45,980 nucleotides of DNA, taken from positions 1 to 45,980 of the forward strand of contig NZ_JADEXZ010000050.1 of the NCBI RefSeq assembly GCF_015206815.1, read 5' to 3'. The translations under genes were made by a program, and so were the position numbers. The DNA comes from Fortiea sp. LEGE XX443. Lineage in GTDB: Bacteria > Cyanobacteriota > Cyanobacteriia > Cyanobacteriales > Nostocaceae. How positions within the stretch are numbered: the stretch's first letter is position 1; each line of letters begins with the position of its first letter. Below, one piece after another: positions 1 to 8,038 of this stretch. The notes under the pieces are model-generated. The model was not told where the DNA came from. It was given only the letters and a program-made list of their open reading frames with translations, and did no database searches.

Positions 1-1897
1 CGTTGCCAATAGCTTGAATAATTTGGCACAACTGTATCGCACACAGGGAAATTATCAACAAGCAGAACCTTTGTATCTTCGTTCTCTGGCTATCTTAGAG
101 AAGGTGTTGGGCAAGGAACATCCCAACGTTGCCACTAGCTTGAATAATTTGGCAGCACTGTATTTGGCAAAGGGTGATATCACTCGCGCTACCGATTTCT
201 TACGCCGTGGACTAGAAATTGAAGGGCAAAATCTCAATCTGATTTTTGCTGTTGGTTCAGAACAAAGAAAACAGAGTTACCTTAGAACTTTTGCAGGTGC
301 AACTTATCGTAGTATTTCACTGTCCTTGCAGGAAGCTCGCAATAATTCAGCTGCCGCATCTCTGGCTCTGACCACTGTACTCCGTCGCAAAGGGCTAGTG
401 TTAGATGCCGTAGCTGACAGCATCCAAATCTTACGTGCTCAACTTGACAAAAACCCCGAAACTCAAAAATTATTCACTCAATGGCTGCAAGTACAACAGC
501 AACTCTCAGCCTTAGTATTCTCCCAACCAGAAAAACAAGCTGCTAACCCGAAAGCTCAACTTGAGCAACTAGAAGCACGAAGAGAAAAGTTAGAAACAGC
601 AATTAGTAGCAAAAGTGCCGAATTCCGTCAGCAAACACAACCAGTAGAGTTAGCCGCCATCCAAGCCAAAATCCCCAAAGATGCAGCCTTGGTAGAAATT
701 GTGCAGTATGAACCATACAACGCCAAAGCCAAAACGCAGGCTCAACAGTGGGGTAAACCACGTTATGCTGCGGCTGTATTACGTTCATCTGGTGAACCCT
801 CATGGCTTGATTTAGGCGAAGTCGCAGAAATTGATAAATTAGCTATTGATTTGCGTGCAGCATTAGCCACAGGTAGACCAATCAAAAAACTTGCCCGTAC
901 TTTAGATGAGAAATTAATCGCGCCTATTCGCCCTTTATTGGGTGATGCCAGTCATCTTTTAATTTCTCCCGATGGGCAATTAACATTAATTCCCTTTGAA
1001 GCATTAAAGGATGAGCAAGATAAATTTCTGATTCAGCGTTACGCTTTTTCTTACCTCACCAGTGGACGAGATTTATTAGGCTTTGGGTCAAATGTTAACA
1101 ATACTTCTGCGCCTGTAGTGCTGGCAGATATTGACTACAATAACCAAAAGCAAACTGTAGCCACTGCTAAAACATCTGGTGTACGCGGTTCTCAAAATCG
1201 CCGCTCTGGTGATTTGGCAAACTTGGAATTTGAGCCATTAGCTGCTACTAAAGAAGAAGCCGCAGCTATTAAAAAGGTTTTACCGAATGCGAAATTACTG
1301 TTAGGTAAAGATGCCACAGAAACCGCAGTTAAACAACTACAAAGTCCGAGTATTTTACACTTGGCTACTCACGGTTTCTTCATTACCGACGTGGCACAAA
1401 ATCTCAAAGCATCATTAGATTTTGAAGAAACACCGCGTCCACAAAAGATTTTACAAGTTGAAAATCCCTTGTTACGTTCTGGTTTGGCGTTGGCTGGATT
1501 TAATCAACGCAAGCAAGCAACAAACGGTAATGATGATGGTGTGTTGACGGCGTTAGAAGTAGCTGGTTTAGATTTACGTTCCAATCAATTAGTTGTACTT
1601 TCTGCCTGTGACACTGGTAAGGGTGATGTGAAAGTTGGCGATGGGGTTTATGGTTTGCGTCGGGCGTTGGTAATTGCTGGTTCCCAAACTCAGGTGTTAA
1701 GTCTGTGGCTGGTGGATGATGCGGCGACGAAGGATTTAATGGTGAAGTATTACCAGAACTTGCAGGCGGGTAAGGGGAGACATGAAGCGTTACGTACTGC
1801 ACAGTTGGAAATGCTCAATAGTCAAGATTATCAGCATCCGCAATTTTGGGCGGCGTTTGTTCCTTCTGGTAACTGGACTCCTTTGAGTGATAAGTAG
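1..1897 (+). CDS. TPR-CHAT domain protein, 5' end outside window
   Basis: The reading frame is already open at the left edge (base 2), and the first residues repeat the TPR pattern found again about 40 residues later (SLNNLA, LY), so the start lies outside the window and the TTG at 14 is not a real start. About 631 residues are visible: tetratricopeptide repeats of the Kinesin-light-chain type at the N-terminus, a helical linker, then a C-terminal CHAT (caspase HetF associated with TPRs) domain. The presumed catalytic dyad is visible as His in HLATHGFF and Cys in VVLSACDTG. CHAT proteins are caspase-like cysteine peptidases. TPR-CHAT genes are numerous in filamentous cyanobacteria, and HetF is the known member acting in heterocyst differentiation. 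This one cannot be equated with HetF from the sequence alone; its substrate is unknown. It is convergent with the cytochrome gene. Confidence 0.9.
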   Translation, partial: VANSLNNLAQLYRTQGNYQQAEPLYLRSLAILEKVLGKEHPNVATSLNNLAALYLAKGDITRATDFLRRGLEIEGQNLNLIFAVGSEQRKQSYLRTFAGATYRSISLSLQEARNNSAAASLALTTVLRRKGLVLDAVADSIQILRAQLDKNPETQKLFTQWLQVQQQLSALVFSQPEKQAANPKAQLEQLEARREKLETAISSKSAEFRQQTQPVELAAIQAKIPKDAALVEIVQYEPYNAKAKTQAQQWGKPRYAAAVLRSSGEPSWLDLGEVAEIDKLAIDLRAALATGRPIKKLARTLDEKLIAPIRPLLGDASHLLISPDGQLTLIPFEALKDEQDKFLIQRYAFSYLTSGRDLLGFGSNVNNTSAPVVLADIDYNNQKQTVATAKTSGVRGSQNRRSGDLANLEFEPLAATKEEAAAIKKVLPNAKLLLGKDATETAVKQLQSPSILHLATHGFFITDVAQNLKASLDFEETPRPQKILQVENPLLRSGLALAGFNQRKQATNGNDDGVLTALEVAGLDLRSNQLVVLSACDTGKGDVKVGDGVYGLRRALVIAGSQTQVLSLWLVDDAATKDLMVKYYQNLQAGKGRHEALRTAQLEMLNSQDYQHPQFWAAFVPSGNWTPLSDK

Positions 1898-1904
1898 GAG
1901 ATTT

Positions 1905-1937
1905 AGATCCCCGACTTCTTGAAGAAGTAGGGGATCT
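1905..1937. repeat. 33-bp palindromic interspersed repeat
   Basis: An almost perfect palindrome with arms meeting at CTT/GAAG; the half-site is AGATCCCCGACTTCTT. It lies 7 bases after the CHAT stop codon, between two convergent genes. A second copy of the same family, with compensating changes that keep the pairing, is at 9765-9797. It could fold as a transcript hairpin but no T-run follows it. Confidence 0.8.
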
Positions 1938-1950
1938 GAGCCTCACATAA

Positions 1951-2493
1951 TTACTGAGAATTTTCCCATTCTGAAGCAAGGCGACGAAAATTATACTCAC
2001 CAGCACCGGGATGACAGCTAACACAGCTATTAATTTGTAACGGACGTGGTAAATCGACTTTGGGATGTAAAGCTTTGAAATAACGAGATTTATTGACGCG
2101 ATAAGGTGTTTCTTCGTCTTCTCGTTGTAGGCGAGAGAAAGTAGAAAGATACCGCCACACCAAAATCCGTGGTGGATCAACTAACGGCTTGAGTTGCACA
2201 CCGTAGTGCTGGGAGTCTTCCAGGAGATTTTTCCAGGTTTGAGAGGGTAAAACTGCTGGTGGGATGGCAAGGTGACATTTAGCACAATTTTCTATGTATA
2301 GTTCTTGCCCTAACTCGTATTGAGCAGGGATGACATCAACTGTCCCGACTTCTGCACTAGGGGTAGCACTGTAGACGCTAGTTGCGGAAGCAAATAGCCA
2401 ACCTATAACTAGACTCCAAGCCAAAAGTACCAAAAGTACACCGAAAGATTGACGTTTGAGTTGGCGAGATTTGCGCTTGACAAGATTTGACAT
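1951..2493 (-). CDS. Diheme c-type cytochrome, membrane-anchored or exported
   Basis: A 180-residue protein with a basic N-terminus, a hydrophobic segment around residues 18-40 (signal peptide or anchor) and two CxxCH heme-attachment motifs, CAKCH near residue 70 and CVSCH near residue 157. The two motifs about 85 residues apart indicate a small diheme cytochrome c of the thylakoid lumen or periplasm. Family members in cyanobacteria are annotated as diheme cytochrome c; no electron-transfer partner can be named from this context. The gene is convergent with the CHAT gene, and the next gene upstream (Rrf2) is divergent, so it is probably a single transcription unit. Confidence 0.85.
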   Translation of the reverse strand: MSNLVKRKSRQLKRQSFGVLLVLLAWSLVIGWLFASATSVYSATPSAEVGTVDVIPAQYELGQELYIENCAKCHLAIPPAVLPSQTWKNLLEDSQHYGVQLKPLVDPPRILVWRYLSTFSRLQREDEETPYRVNKSRYFKALHPKVDLPRPLQINSCVSCHPGAGEYNFRRLASEWENSQ

Positions 2494-2677
2494 TCCTCAC
2501 ATTCCCAGATTATTTAGCTAATCATTTAGACTTACCCAGCATTACCGATGTTGCGAGTTTTGCCTAGGTATTTTAATTGTTCAGCATAGCGATCGCATCT
2601 CAAATCTCATCATCCCTCATTCAACGTTAATTGCAAAAATACAAAAACCCCAGCAATGAACCGGAGTATACTAAAAG

Positions 2678-2697
2678 AAGTATGAAATTTCATACTT
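2678..2697. repeat. 20-bp perfect palindrome before the Rrf2 gene
   Basis: The arms AAGTATGAAA and TTTCATACTT are exact reverse complements. It overlaps the beginning of the heptad array at 2689-2730. It could be an operator or simply part of the repeat. Confidence 0.6.
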
Positions 2698-2730
2698 CAT
2701 ACTTTATCCTTCATACTTCATACTTCAACA
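2689..2730 (+). repeat. Six-unit heptanucleotide tandem repeat (STRR type)
   Basis: Six consecutive 7-base units: TTCATAC, TTCATAC, TTTATCC, TTCATAC, TTCATAC, TTCAACA, ending five bases before the probable GTG start of the Rrf2 gene. Short tandemly repeated heptamers are a known hallmark of heterocystous cyanobacteria. Because 42 bases is a multiple of three, the frame stays open through the array and a gene finder may extend the protein into it. Confidence 0.85.
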
Positions 2731-2735
2731 CGCCC

Positions 2736-3173
2736 GTGGAACTATCTTGTAAATCAGAGTACGCAATTCTAGCCTTACTAGAAATGGCGACTCATTACGA
2801 AAACGGCGAACCGATGCAAATTCGGCAAATCGCAGCTACACAAAACATACCCGATCGCTATTTAGAACAACTACTGGCAACTTTGAGACGGGGGGGGATC
2901 ATCAAAAGTCAACGCGGCTCTAAAGGCGGCTATCTGTTGTCGAGAGAACCGTGGAAAATTACAATATATGAAGTTTTAGAATGTTTGGAAGGTCTAGATG
3001 TGCGGGCGGGGGAAGAAACGTCCAGTATCAAAAGTGTAGATGGTGCTGTTATCGATGAAATCTGGCAAGAAGCCTGTCAAGCTGCAAATTCCGTTTTACA
3101 AAACTGCACGCTGCAAAATCTTTGTGAAAAAAGAGATTCCCGCAAGCAGCTAGACATCATGTATTACATTTAG
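2736..3173 (+). CDS. Rrf2-family transcriptional regulator
   Basis: A 145-residue winged-helix regulator: the N-terminal motif ELSCKSEYAILALLEMA and the recognition region IPDRYLEQLLATLRRGG followed by SQRGSKGGY are typical of the Rrf2/IscR/CymR family. Three cysteines near the C-terminus (C, then C ten residues later and C six after that, in NCTLQNLC) could bind an iron-sulfur cluster as in IscR, but the spacing of the first differs from IscR. I chose GTG at 2736, where family similarity begins; the longer frame from 2631 translates a heptad repeat. No clear ribosome-binding site remains before this GTG. It lies 73 bases ahead of cysK, which suggests control of cysteine synthesis, by analogy with CymR-type regulators. 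Confidence 0.85.
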   Translation: MELSCKSEYAILALLEMATHYENGEPMQIRQIAATQNIPDRYLEQLLATLRRGGIIKSQRGSKGGYLLSREPWKITIYEVLECLEGLDVRAGEETSSIKSVDGAVIDEIWQEACQAANSVLQNCTLQNLCEKRDSRKQLDIMYYI

Positions 3174-3246
3174 TCATAGTGCCTGCTACTCTGCTTCTTG
3201 TGCCTCACCGTTGACTATGGAATATTGACTATAAAAAAGGAATATT

Positions 3247-4209
3247 ATGAGAATTGCTCGTAACATCACAGAACTTATTGGTCGTACACCCTTAGTACAA
3301 TTGAATCGCATTCCCCAAGCAGAGGGGTGTGTGGCGCAAATAATAGTGAAGCTCGAAAGTATGAACCCATCGGCATCAGTTAAAGACCGAATTGGGCTAA
3401 GTATGATTAATGCCGCAGAAGCAGAGGGATTGATTTCTCCGGGAAAAACAGTACTAGTAGAACCAACCTCTGGTAATACGGGAATCGCCCTCGCAATGGT
3501 AGCCGCAGCTAGAGGTTATCGATTAATTTTGACAATGCCAGATACCATGAGTGGTGAACGACGGGCAATGTTGCGGGCTTATGGGGCAGAATTAGAACTT
3601 ACTCCCGGAATTGAAGGTATGGGTGGGGCGATTCGACGCGCCCAAGAAATAGTAAATATCACTCCATACTCATACATGTTGCAGCAGTTTCGCAATCCAG
3701 CCAATGCCAAAATCCATCGAGAAACTACCGCCGCAGAAATCTGGGAAGACACCGATGGCGAGGTAGATATGATTGTTGCAGGAGTTGGTACAGGTGGTAC
3801 GATCACTGGTGTAGCAGAAGCCCTGAAAGCACGTAAACCAAGTTTTCAGGCGATCGCAGTTGAACCAGCCAATAGCCCAGTTTTATCTGGGGGAAAACCA
3901 GGGGCGCACAAAATCCAAGGGATTGGTGCGGGGTTTATTCCCCAAGTGTTGAAAATGAAATTCATTGATGAAGTGATTACCGTCAGTGATGAAGAAGCAA
4001 TCGACTACAGCCGCAGGTTAGCCAGAGAAGAAGGCCTGTTATCTGGGATTTCCAGTGGTGCGGCTTTGTGTGCGGCTATTCGCGTCGCCCAACGTCCAGA
4101 AAACGAAGGACGCTTAATTGTGATGATTCAGCCGAGTTTTGGAGAAAGATATCTGAGTACACCGTTGTTCCAAGACCTGGAAGCCAGAGTAGCCACCAGC
4201 GTCAGCTAA
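3247..4209 (+). CDS. cysK: Cysteine synthase A (O-acetylserine sulfhydrylase)
   Basis: Makes L-cysteine from O-acetylserine and sulfide in the cytoplasm, using pyridoxal phosphate. The 320-residue length is normal. The PLP lysine is K46 in [11 protein letters not shown], the phosphate/substrate loop [14 protein letters not shown] follows, and the glycine-rich PLP-phosphate loop [11 protein letters not shown] lies near residue 178. A good ribosome-binding site (AAAAAGGAAT) precedes the ATG. It follows the Rrf2 gene and is followed after 15 bases by the J-domain gene, so cysK and the J-domain gene are probably co-transcribed. Confidence 0.95.
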   Translation: MRIARNITELIGRTPLVQLNRIPQAEGCVAQIIVKLESMNPSASVKDRIGLSMINAAEAEGLISPGKTVLVEPTSGNTGIALAMVAAARGYRLILTMPDTMSGERRAMLRAYGAELELTPGIEGMGGAIRRAQEIVNITPYSYMLQQFRNPANAKIHRETTAAEIWEDTDGEVDMIVAGVGTGGTITGVAEALKARKPSFQAIAVEPANSPVLSGGKPGAHKIQGIGAGFIPQVLKMKFIDEVITVSDEEAIDYSRRLAREEGLLSGISSGAALCAAIRVAQRPENEGRLIVMIQPSFGERYLSTPLFQDLEARVATSVS

Positions 4210-4224
4210 CGATAAATTAAGTTA

Positions 4225-4914
4225 ATGGTAGATTCTAAGCCAACTTCTAACCACTACGAAACTCTGAAAGTTAATCCTAATGCCAGCCAAGCGGAGATTA
4301 AGCAAGCTTACCGCCGCTTGGTAAAGGTATTTCACCCCGATAGCAATCAGCAAACAGGCGATCGCGAAGAAATTATCCGCATTAATGCTGCTTATGAAGT
4401 CTTAGGTGATAGTCAAAATCGCCTTGATTATGACCAAAAGTTGCAGGATGACTGCCAAAATCGCCAACAACGCGCCGCATCCGCTCAAAAACATTACCAA
4501 GCCACTCGAAAATCAGGTAAAAATGCTGATGAACAAGTCGAAGAATGGCTACGCTTAATCTATCAACCAGTCAACTGCATACTGAGTGAAATTCTTGATT
4601 CTTTAGAAGAGCAAATTGAGCAATTAGCCGCCGATCCTTTTGACGATGAATTATTAGAAGAATTTCAGGAATATTTAGATACTTGTCGAGACGAAATCAA
4701 ACAAGCTCAAATTATCTTTCGTTCTCTCCCCAATCCCCCTAGTTTAGCGAGAACTGCGGCTCATCTTTACTACAGCCTCAATCAATTAGCAGATGGCGTG
4801 GAAGAATTGGCGTACTTTCCCCTTAGCTACGACGATCGCTATCTGCACACAGGACAAGAACTATTCCGCATAGCTATGAGATTACACTATGAAGCGCAAG
4901 CTTCAGTTATTTAA
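4225..4914 (+). CDS. J-domain (DnaJ-like) protein
   Basis: A 229-residue protein with an N-terminal J-domain at about residues 9-72: YETLKVNPNAS, helix II AYRRLVKVFHPD with the essential HPD tripeptide at 37-39, and AYEVLGDSQNRLDYD. There is no G/F-rich region and no zinc-finger domain, so it is a type III J-protein: a specialised co-chaperone that stimulates an Hsp70/DnaK ATPase at a specific site. The remaining 150 residues are acidic and helical, without a family I recognise. It lies 15 bases downstream of cysK, probably in one transcript; the link to cysteine metabolism is not obvious. Confidence 0.85.
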   Translation: MVDSKPTSNHYETLKVNPNASQAEIKQAYRRLVKVFHPDSNQQTGDREEIIRINAAYEVLGDSQNRLDYDQKLQDDCQNRQQRAASAQKHYQATRKSGKNADEQVEEWLRLIYQPVNCILSEILDSLEEQIEQLAADPFDDELLEEFQEYLDTCRDEIKQAQIIFRSLPNPPSLARTAAHLYYSLNQLADGVEELAYFPLSYDDRYLHTGQELFRIAMRLHYEAQASVI

Positions 4915-5198
4915 TAAAGCTAATACCAATTTTTTGTGAAGCTGCACATTATTTTAACCCCTCCCACCCTACCTTTCTTAGCAAGGGGAGGTGCCGCAGG
5001 CGATAGGGTTCTTTCTATATAGCTTCAAAGCTCAAAAAAAATCATGTATCTTCAGACAGATGGATTAGCAAGTTTACAGAGATATTAATTAACACTATTC
5101 CTAATTATTACTGGTTTGCTAGTTGAATTACAGATTTCCACCATATTTTTGTTCAATGTGGAATAAAAATTATTCTAAGTATTACCAAAGAGGAATTT
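4915..5198. other. Intergenic region with degenerate interspersed repeat
   Basis: No gene is seen. Around 4957-5010 there is a C-rich stretch complementary to a later G-rich stretch (CCCCTCCC against AAGGGGAGG), resembling dispersed noncoding repeats of cyanobacterial genomes. The rest is AT-rich leader of the next gene. Confidence 0.4.
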
Positions 5199-5591
5199 AT
5201 GATCGACCACGTTGCAATTAATGTTAGTAACTTTGAACACAGTAAGAATTTTTATAAAGTTGCATTAGCCCCACTTGGATATAAGTTATGCAAAGAGTAT
5301 GATATTACCTCACCCGTTTCTAAATATGCGGCTGGTTTTGGCACAGATGGAAAAGCGGATTTTTGGATTGTTGATGAACAGGTAAATATTCCACGAATTC
5401 ATGTTGCTTTCACAACCGAATCTTGTGAGCAGGTTAACACTTTTCACACAGCATCGCTCACAGTGGGTGGCACAGATAATGGCGCACCAAGTTTGCGCTC
5501 TCATTATTATCATTCCAAATACTATGGAGCGTTTGTTTTAGATCCAGATGGTCACAACATTGAAGTAGTATGCTATGCACTGTCATCATAG
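5199..5591 (+). CDS. VOC-fold (glyoxalase/dioxygenase superfamily) protein
   Basis: A 130-residue single-domain protein with the vicinal-oxygen-chelate pattern: MIDHVAINVSNFEHSKNFY at the N-terminus (candidate metal ligand His4), a central AGFGTDGKADFWI strand, RIHVAF, and the C-terminal DPDGHNIEVVCY with a glutamate ligand. Such proteins bind a metal and act on small molecules (glyoxalase, dioxygenase, resistance proteins); the substrate here is unknown. AGAGGAAT just upstream of the ATG is a reasonable ribosome-binding site. The FAD monooxygenase gene follows about 210 bases later on the same strand, but a joint function is only a guess. Confidence 0.85.
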   Translation: MIDHVAINVSNFEHSKNFYKVALAPLGYKLCKEYDITSPVSKYAAGFGTDGKADFWIVDEQVNIPRIHVAFTTESCEQVNTFHTASLTVGGTDNGAPSLRSHYYHSKYYGAFVLDPDGHNIEVVCYALSS

Positions 5592-5802
5592 CTGTAATTT
5601 GGTTGTAACGTCGGAACGTTGATAGCGATCGGATAACTAGAACAATGAACTTTTCACCCCATCCACCGCACACAATCGGGAACATGGATGGACTTTATTA
5701 CAACCCTCTAAAGGTTAATGAAATTTTTTCTTGGTTTCTCTATAAAAGAGATAATTAGTATTAAATGTATAATTTTGTGCAATCGTTGCCTGATTTCTGT
5801 TT

Positions 5803-6969
5803 ATGATCAAAAAAGTAGCTATTGTTGGTGCTGGACTAGGCGGTTTAACAGTAGCGATCGCACTTCATAAAAAAGGTATCAACGCTCAAGTCTATGAAAA
5901 AGCAAGTTTTTTGCGCCCAATAGGTGCTGGTCTAAGTATTGTACCGAACGGCTTGCATTGTCTCGAAGCAATTGTTCCTGGAATCACCGACTTACTCAAG
6001 CAGGCGGGTAGCGAAACTCGAATGCTGACCTTAAAAAAAAGCACTGGTGAAATTATTGCTCAGAAATCTGTAAACTTAATTGATAAATATAGTCAGCCAA
6101 TGTTGCAGATTCGCTGGTCACGTTTGCAAGAGATTCTCGCCTCTGCATTACCAACTGAAAATATCCATCTTAATTATCGGTGCATTAATTTTGAGCAAAA
6201 TGACAAAAGCATTAAAGTTTACTTTGATGGGAACAAGACAGTAGAGGTAGAACTGTTAATTGGGGCTGATGGTTTGAACTCGGCAGTTAGACAAACCATG
6301 ATTGGTGACGGAGAGCCTCGCTATGCTGGACGGATGTCTTGGCGGGCTGTTCTTCAGTACAGCCACGAAATGCTGCATCCTGATGAAGTTATGTCAATGA
6401 CAGCACCCGATGGAAAAATCTTCGGGTTCTTTGATTTGGGTGGCGGATACATAATGTGGAGTGCTGCTGCTTTATCGCCAGGCAAACCGTTAAAGCAGAG
6501 TGCATCTGATATTAAATCTTATGTCCAAGAGAAATTCGCCAATTGGGCAGAACCAGTACAAGCAATCATCAAAGCAACCAATGCTGAGGATATTATCGAA
6601 CGACCGATATGTGACAGACCGCCATTATCCAACTGGAGTCAAGGCAGGGTAACGCTTTTAGGAGATGCTGCCCATCCAATGGTACCATTGCTAGGACAGG
6701 GAGCAAATACAGCGTTTGAAGATGCCTGGGAACTTTCTCAATTTCTTTGCCATGCTCCTAATCTTGCAACAGCTCTTGCTTGCTACGAAAAAAGTCGTCA
6801 GCCCCGCACACAAATCATTCAAATCCGCAATGCTGTACAGGCGAATCGAGCTTACAAAGCTGATAGCGAAGTATATTTGCGTGGCATGATGGAGAAAGCG
6901 CAAGTGAGCGATCGTGAGTTTGAGGAGTGGCTCTATGGTTACAATCCATCTCTAGCAACTTGTGGTTGA
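5803..6969 (+). CDS. FAD-dependent aromatic-ring-type monooxygenase
   Basis: A 388-residue class A flavoprotein monooxygenase-like enzyme. The N-terminal dinucleotide-binding motif GAGLGG is at residues 9-14, followed by an acidic strand end (VYEKA); the DG motif is in IGADGLNSAVRQ, and the second FAD-binding motif LLGDAAHPMVPLLGQGAN lies near residue 285. It resembles salicylate-hydroxylase/zeaxanthin-epoxidase-type enzymes, which use NAD(P)H and O2 to hydroxylate or epoxidise a substrate. The substrate cannot be inferred. The C-terminus is normal, with no membrane segment. A HIP1 site lies inside the FAD-binding coding region. Confidence 0.88.
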   Translation: MIKKVAIVGAGLGGLTVAIALHKKGINAQVYEKASFLRPIGAGLSIVPNGLHCLEAIVPGITDLLKQAGSETRMLTLKKSTGEIIAQKSVNLIDKYSQPMLQIRWSRLQEILASALPTENIHLNYRCINFEQNDKSIKVYFDGNKTVEVELLIGADGLNSAVRQTMIGDGEPRYAGRMSWRAVLQYSHEMLHPDEVMSMTAPDGKIFGFFDLGGGYIMWSAAALSPGKPLKQSASDIKSYVQEKFANWAEPVQAIIKATNAEDIIERPICDRPPLSNWSQGRVTLLGDAAHPMVPLLGQGANTAFEDAWELSQFLCHAPNLATALACYEKSRQPRTQIIQIRNAVQANRAYKADSEVYLRGMMEKAQVSDREFEEWLYGYNPSLATCG

Positions 6970-7115
6970 TATACACCACCATTAACCAATCGCACACCAC
7001 GTCCTGATCAATTTACTTTCGACTGTGGCAGAAAATATGCGATCGCTACAGTTCTAAAATAATCATCAATTTAGTGTTAGCTTAAAACCAAAGCATTGCA
7101 TAAGAAGCATACATT

Positions 7116-7346
7116 ATGTCATCAACAGCAATCACCACTGTCGTCAAAATGATGGAATCTTTACCGATTGAGGTACAAGACCGCATTGCAGAACATCTGC
7201 GAGACTACATTGATGAATTGCAAGATGAGATGAGATGGAATAATGCTTTTCAAAGAACTCAATCACAATTGATTGCTGCTGCTAAACAAGCTAAACAAGA
7301 AATCGCAGAAGGAAAAGCGACTGTAATGGATTATGACCAGTTATGA
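7116..7346 (+). CDS. Antitoxin component of a type II toxin-antitoxin pair
   Basis: A 76-residue helical, acidic protein (SLPIEVQDRIAEHLRDYI, then a long EMRW...AKQAKQEIAEGKA helix). It overlaps the next gene by four bases (ATGA), the classic arrangement in which antitoxin precedes toxin. By family it would bind and neutralise the ParE/HigB-like toxin downstream and autoregulate the operon. The assignment rests mostly on context and size, as antitoxin sequences are divergent. Confidence 0.75.
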   Translation: MSSTAITTVVKMMESLPIEVQDRIAEHLRDYIDELQDEMRWNNAFQRTQSQLIAAAKQAKQEIAEGKATVMDYDQL

Positions 7347-7606
7347 GGTCAGTAGTTCTTCCTTCTTTTTGGGCTGAGTATCAACAGTTAACCAACGAAA
7401 TTAGGCAAAGTGCTAGAAAATCGTATAGGCTTTGGGCAGACAATCCATTTCATCCGTCTTTACATTTCAAGTGCATCAATACCGAAGAGGCGGTTTGGTC
7501 TGTCAAAATAACGCGAGGGTATCGGGCAATTAGGATTTTAGAAGAAGACACGGTGAAATGGTTTTGAATTGGTAGCCATGATAACTATGAACGTTTTTTT
7601 GGGTGA
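7343..7606 (+). pseudogene. RelE/ParE-type toxin interrupted by a TGA stop (nonsense)
   Basis: The first 74 residues (SVVLPSFWAEYQQL, NPFHPSLHFKCI, VWSVKITRGYRAIRILE) match a common cyanobacterial RelE/ParE-like toxin, and the frame stops at TGA 7565-7567 right after VKWF. Reading on in the same frame gives IGSHDNYERFFG and then a second TGA at 7604-7606. Homologues I know end WFWIGSHDxYERFF, so the stop falls exactly at a conserved tryptophan codon: a single TGG-to-TGA change. About 13 C-terminal residues, including the conserved His-Asp strand, are lost, so the toxin is probably inactive or weakened. The antitoxin frame upstream is intact. Confidence 0.8.
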
Positions 7607-8038
7607 AGTTGAATCAACGTGAATTCGATGAACCTCTCCCCCACCTCTCTCCGCGTCGGAGAGGGGCTTAAATATCTTTAAAGCTCAACACAAAATAAAG
7701 GTTTTGAAGCCTCTCTCCCTGTAGGCTACGGTGTACACACAAGTTGTATAAAGTTGCATAACAGCATTTCGATCCCCCCTAGCCCCCCTTGAAAAGGGGG
7801 AAATTAGAATCAAAGTCCCCCTTTTTAAGGGGGATTTAGGGGGATCAGATGATTTGTGTGTACACCGTAGCTCCTCACAGGGGAGAGGTTTGGAGAGGGG
7901 TTGTTAAAATTTGTCGAACTCACGTTAAATCAAGAGATACCAGCAAGATGTTATTCCCTTCACCACAGACAAAGAAATTAGTTTATGCTGGAAAGAGTGT
8001 AAAGATTAAGAAAGTTTAAATTTTTTCCCAGTGTACTC
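7607..8038. other. Repeat-rich intergenic region between toxin remnant and PTPS gene
   Basis: The region holds no gene. An imperfect inverted repeat (CCTCTCTCCCTGTAGG-type left arm at about 7710-7725, CACAGGGGAGAGG right arm at about 7875-7888) is split by the MITE at 7727-7869. The remaining 150 bases before the next start are AT-rich with no clear signal. Confidence 0.6.
7727..7869. mobile_element. MITE with 16-bp terminal inverted repeats at a TA site
   Basis: A 143-bp element bounded by TACGGTGTACACACAA and its exact reverse complement TTGTGTGTACACCGTA. The interior (7771-7845) holds a second inverted repeat of C-rich then G-rich blocks (GATCCCCCCTAG against TTTAGGGGGATC). There is no coding capacity. 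TA at both ends fits Tc1/mariner-IS630 type mobilisation, which duplicates a TA. Removing the element and one TA rejoins two arms of another imperfect palindrome, suggesting insertion at a hairpin centre. Confidence 0.75.

Noticed and set aside
2631-2735. N-terminal extension of the Rrf2 protein (35 extra residues)
   Set aside because: It translates a heptad repeat and a palindrome and has no family similarity; GTG 2736 is the likely start.
7565-7567. TGA as selenocysteine or programmed readthrough in the toxin
   Set aside because: The expected residue is Trp, no SECIS-like hairpin or Cys/Sec context is seen, and a simple TGG-to-TGA mutation explains it.
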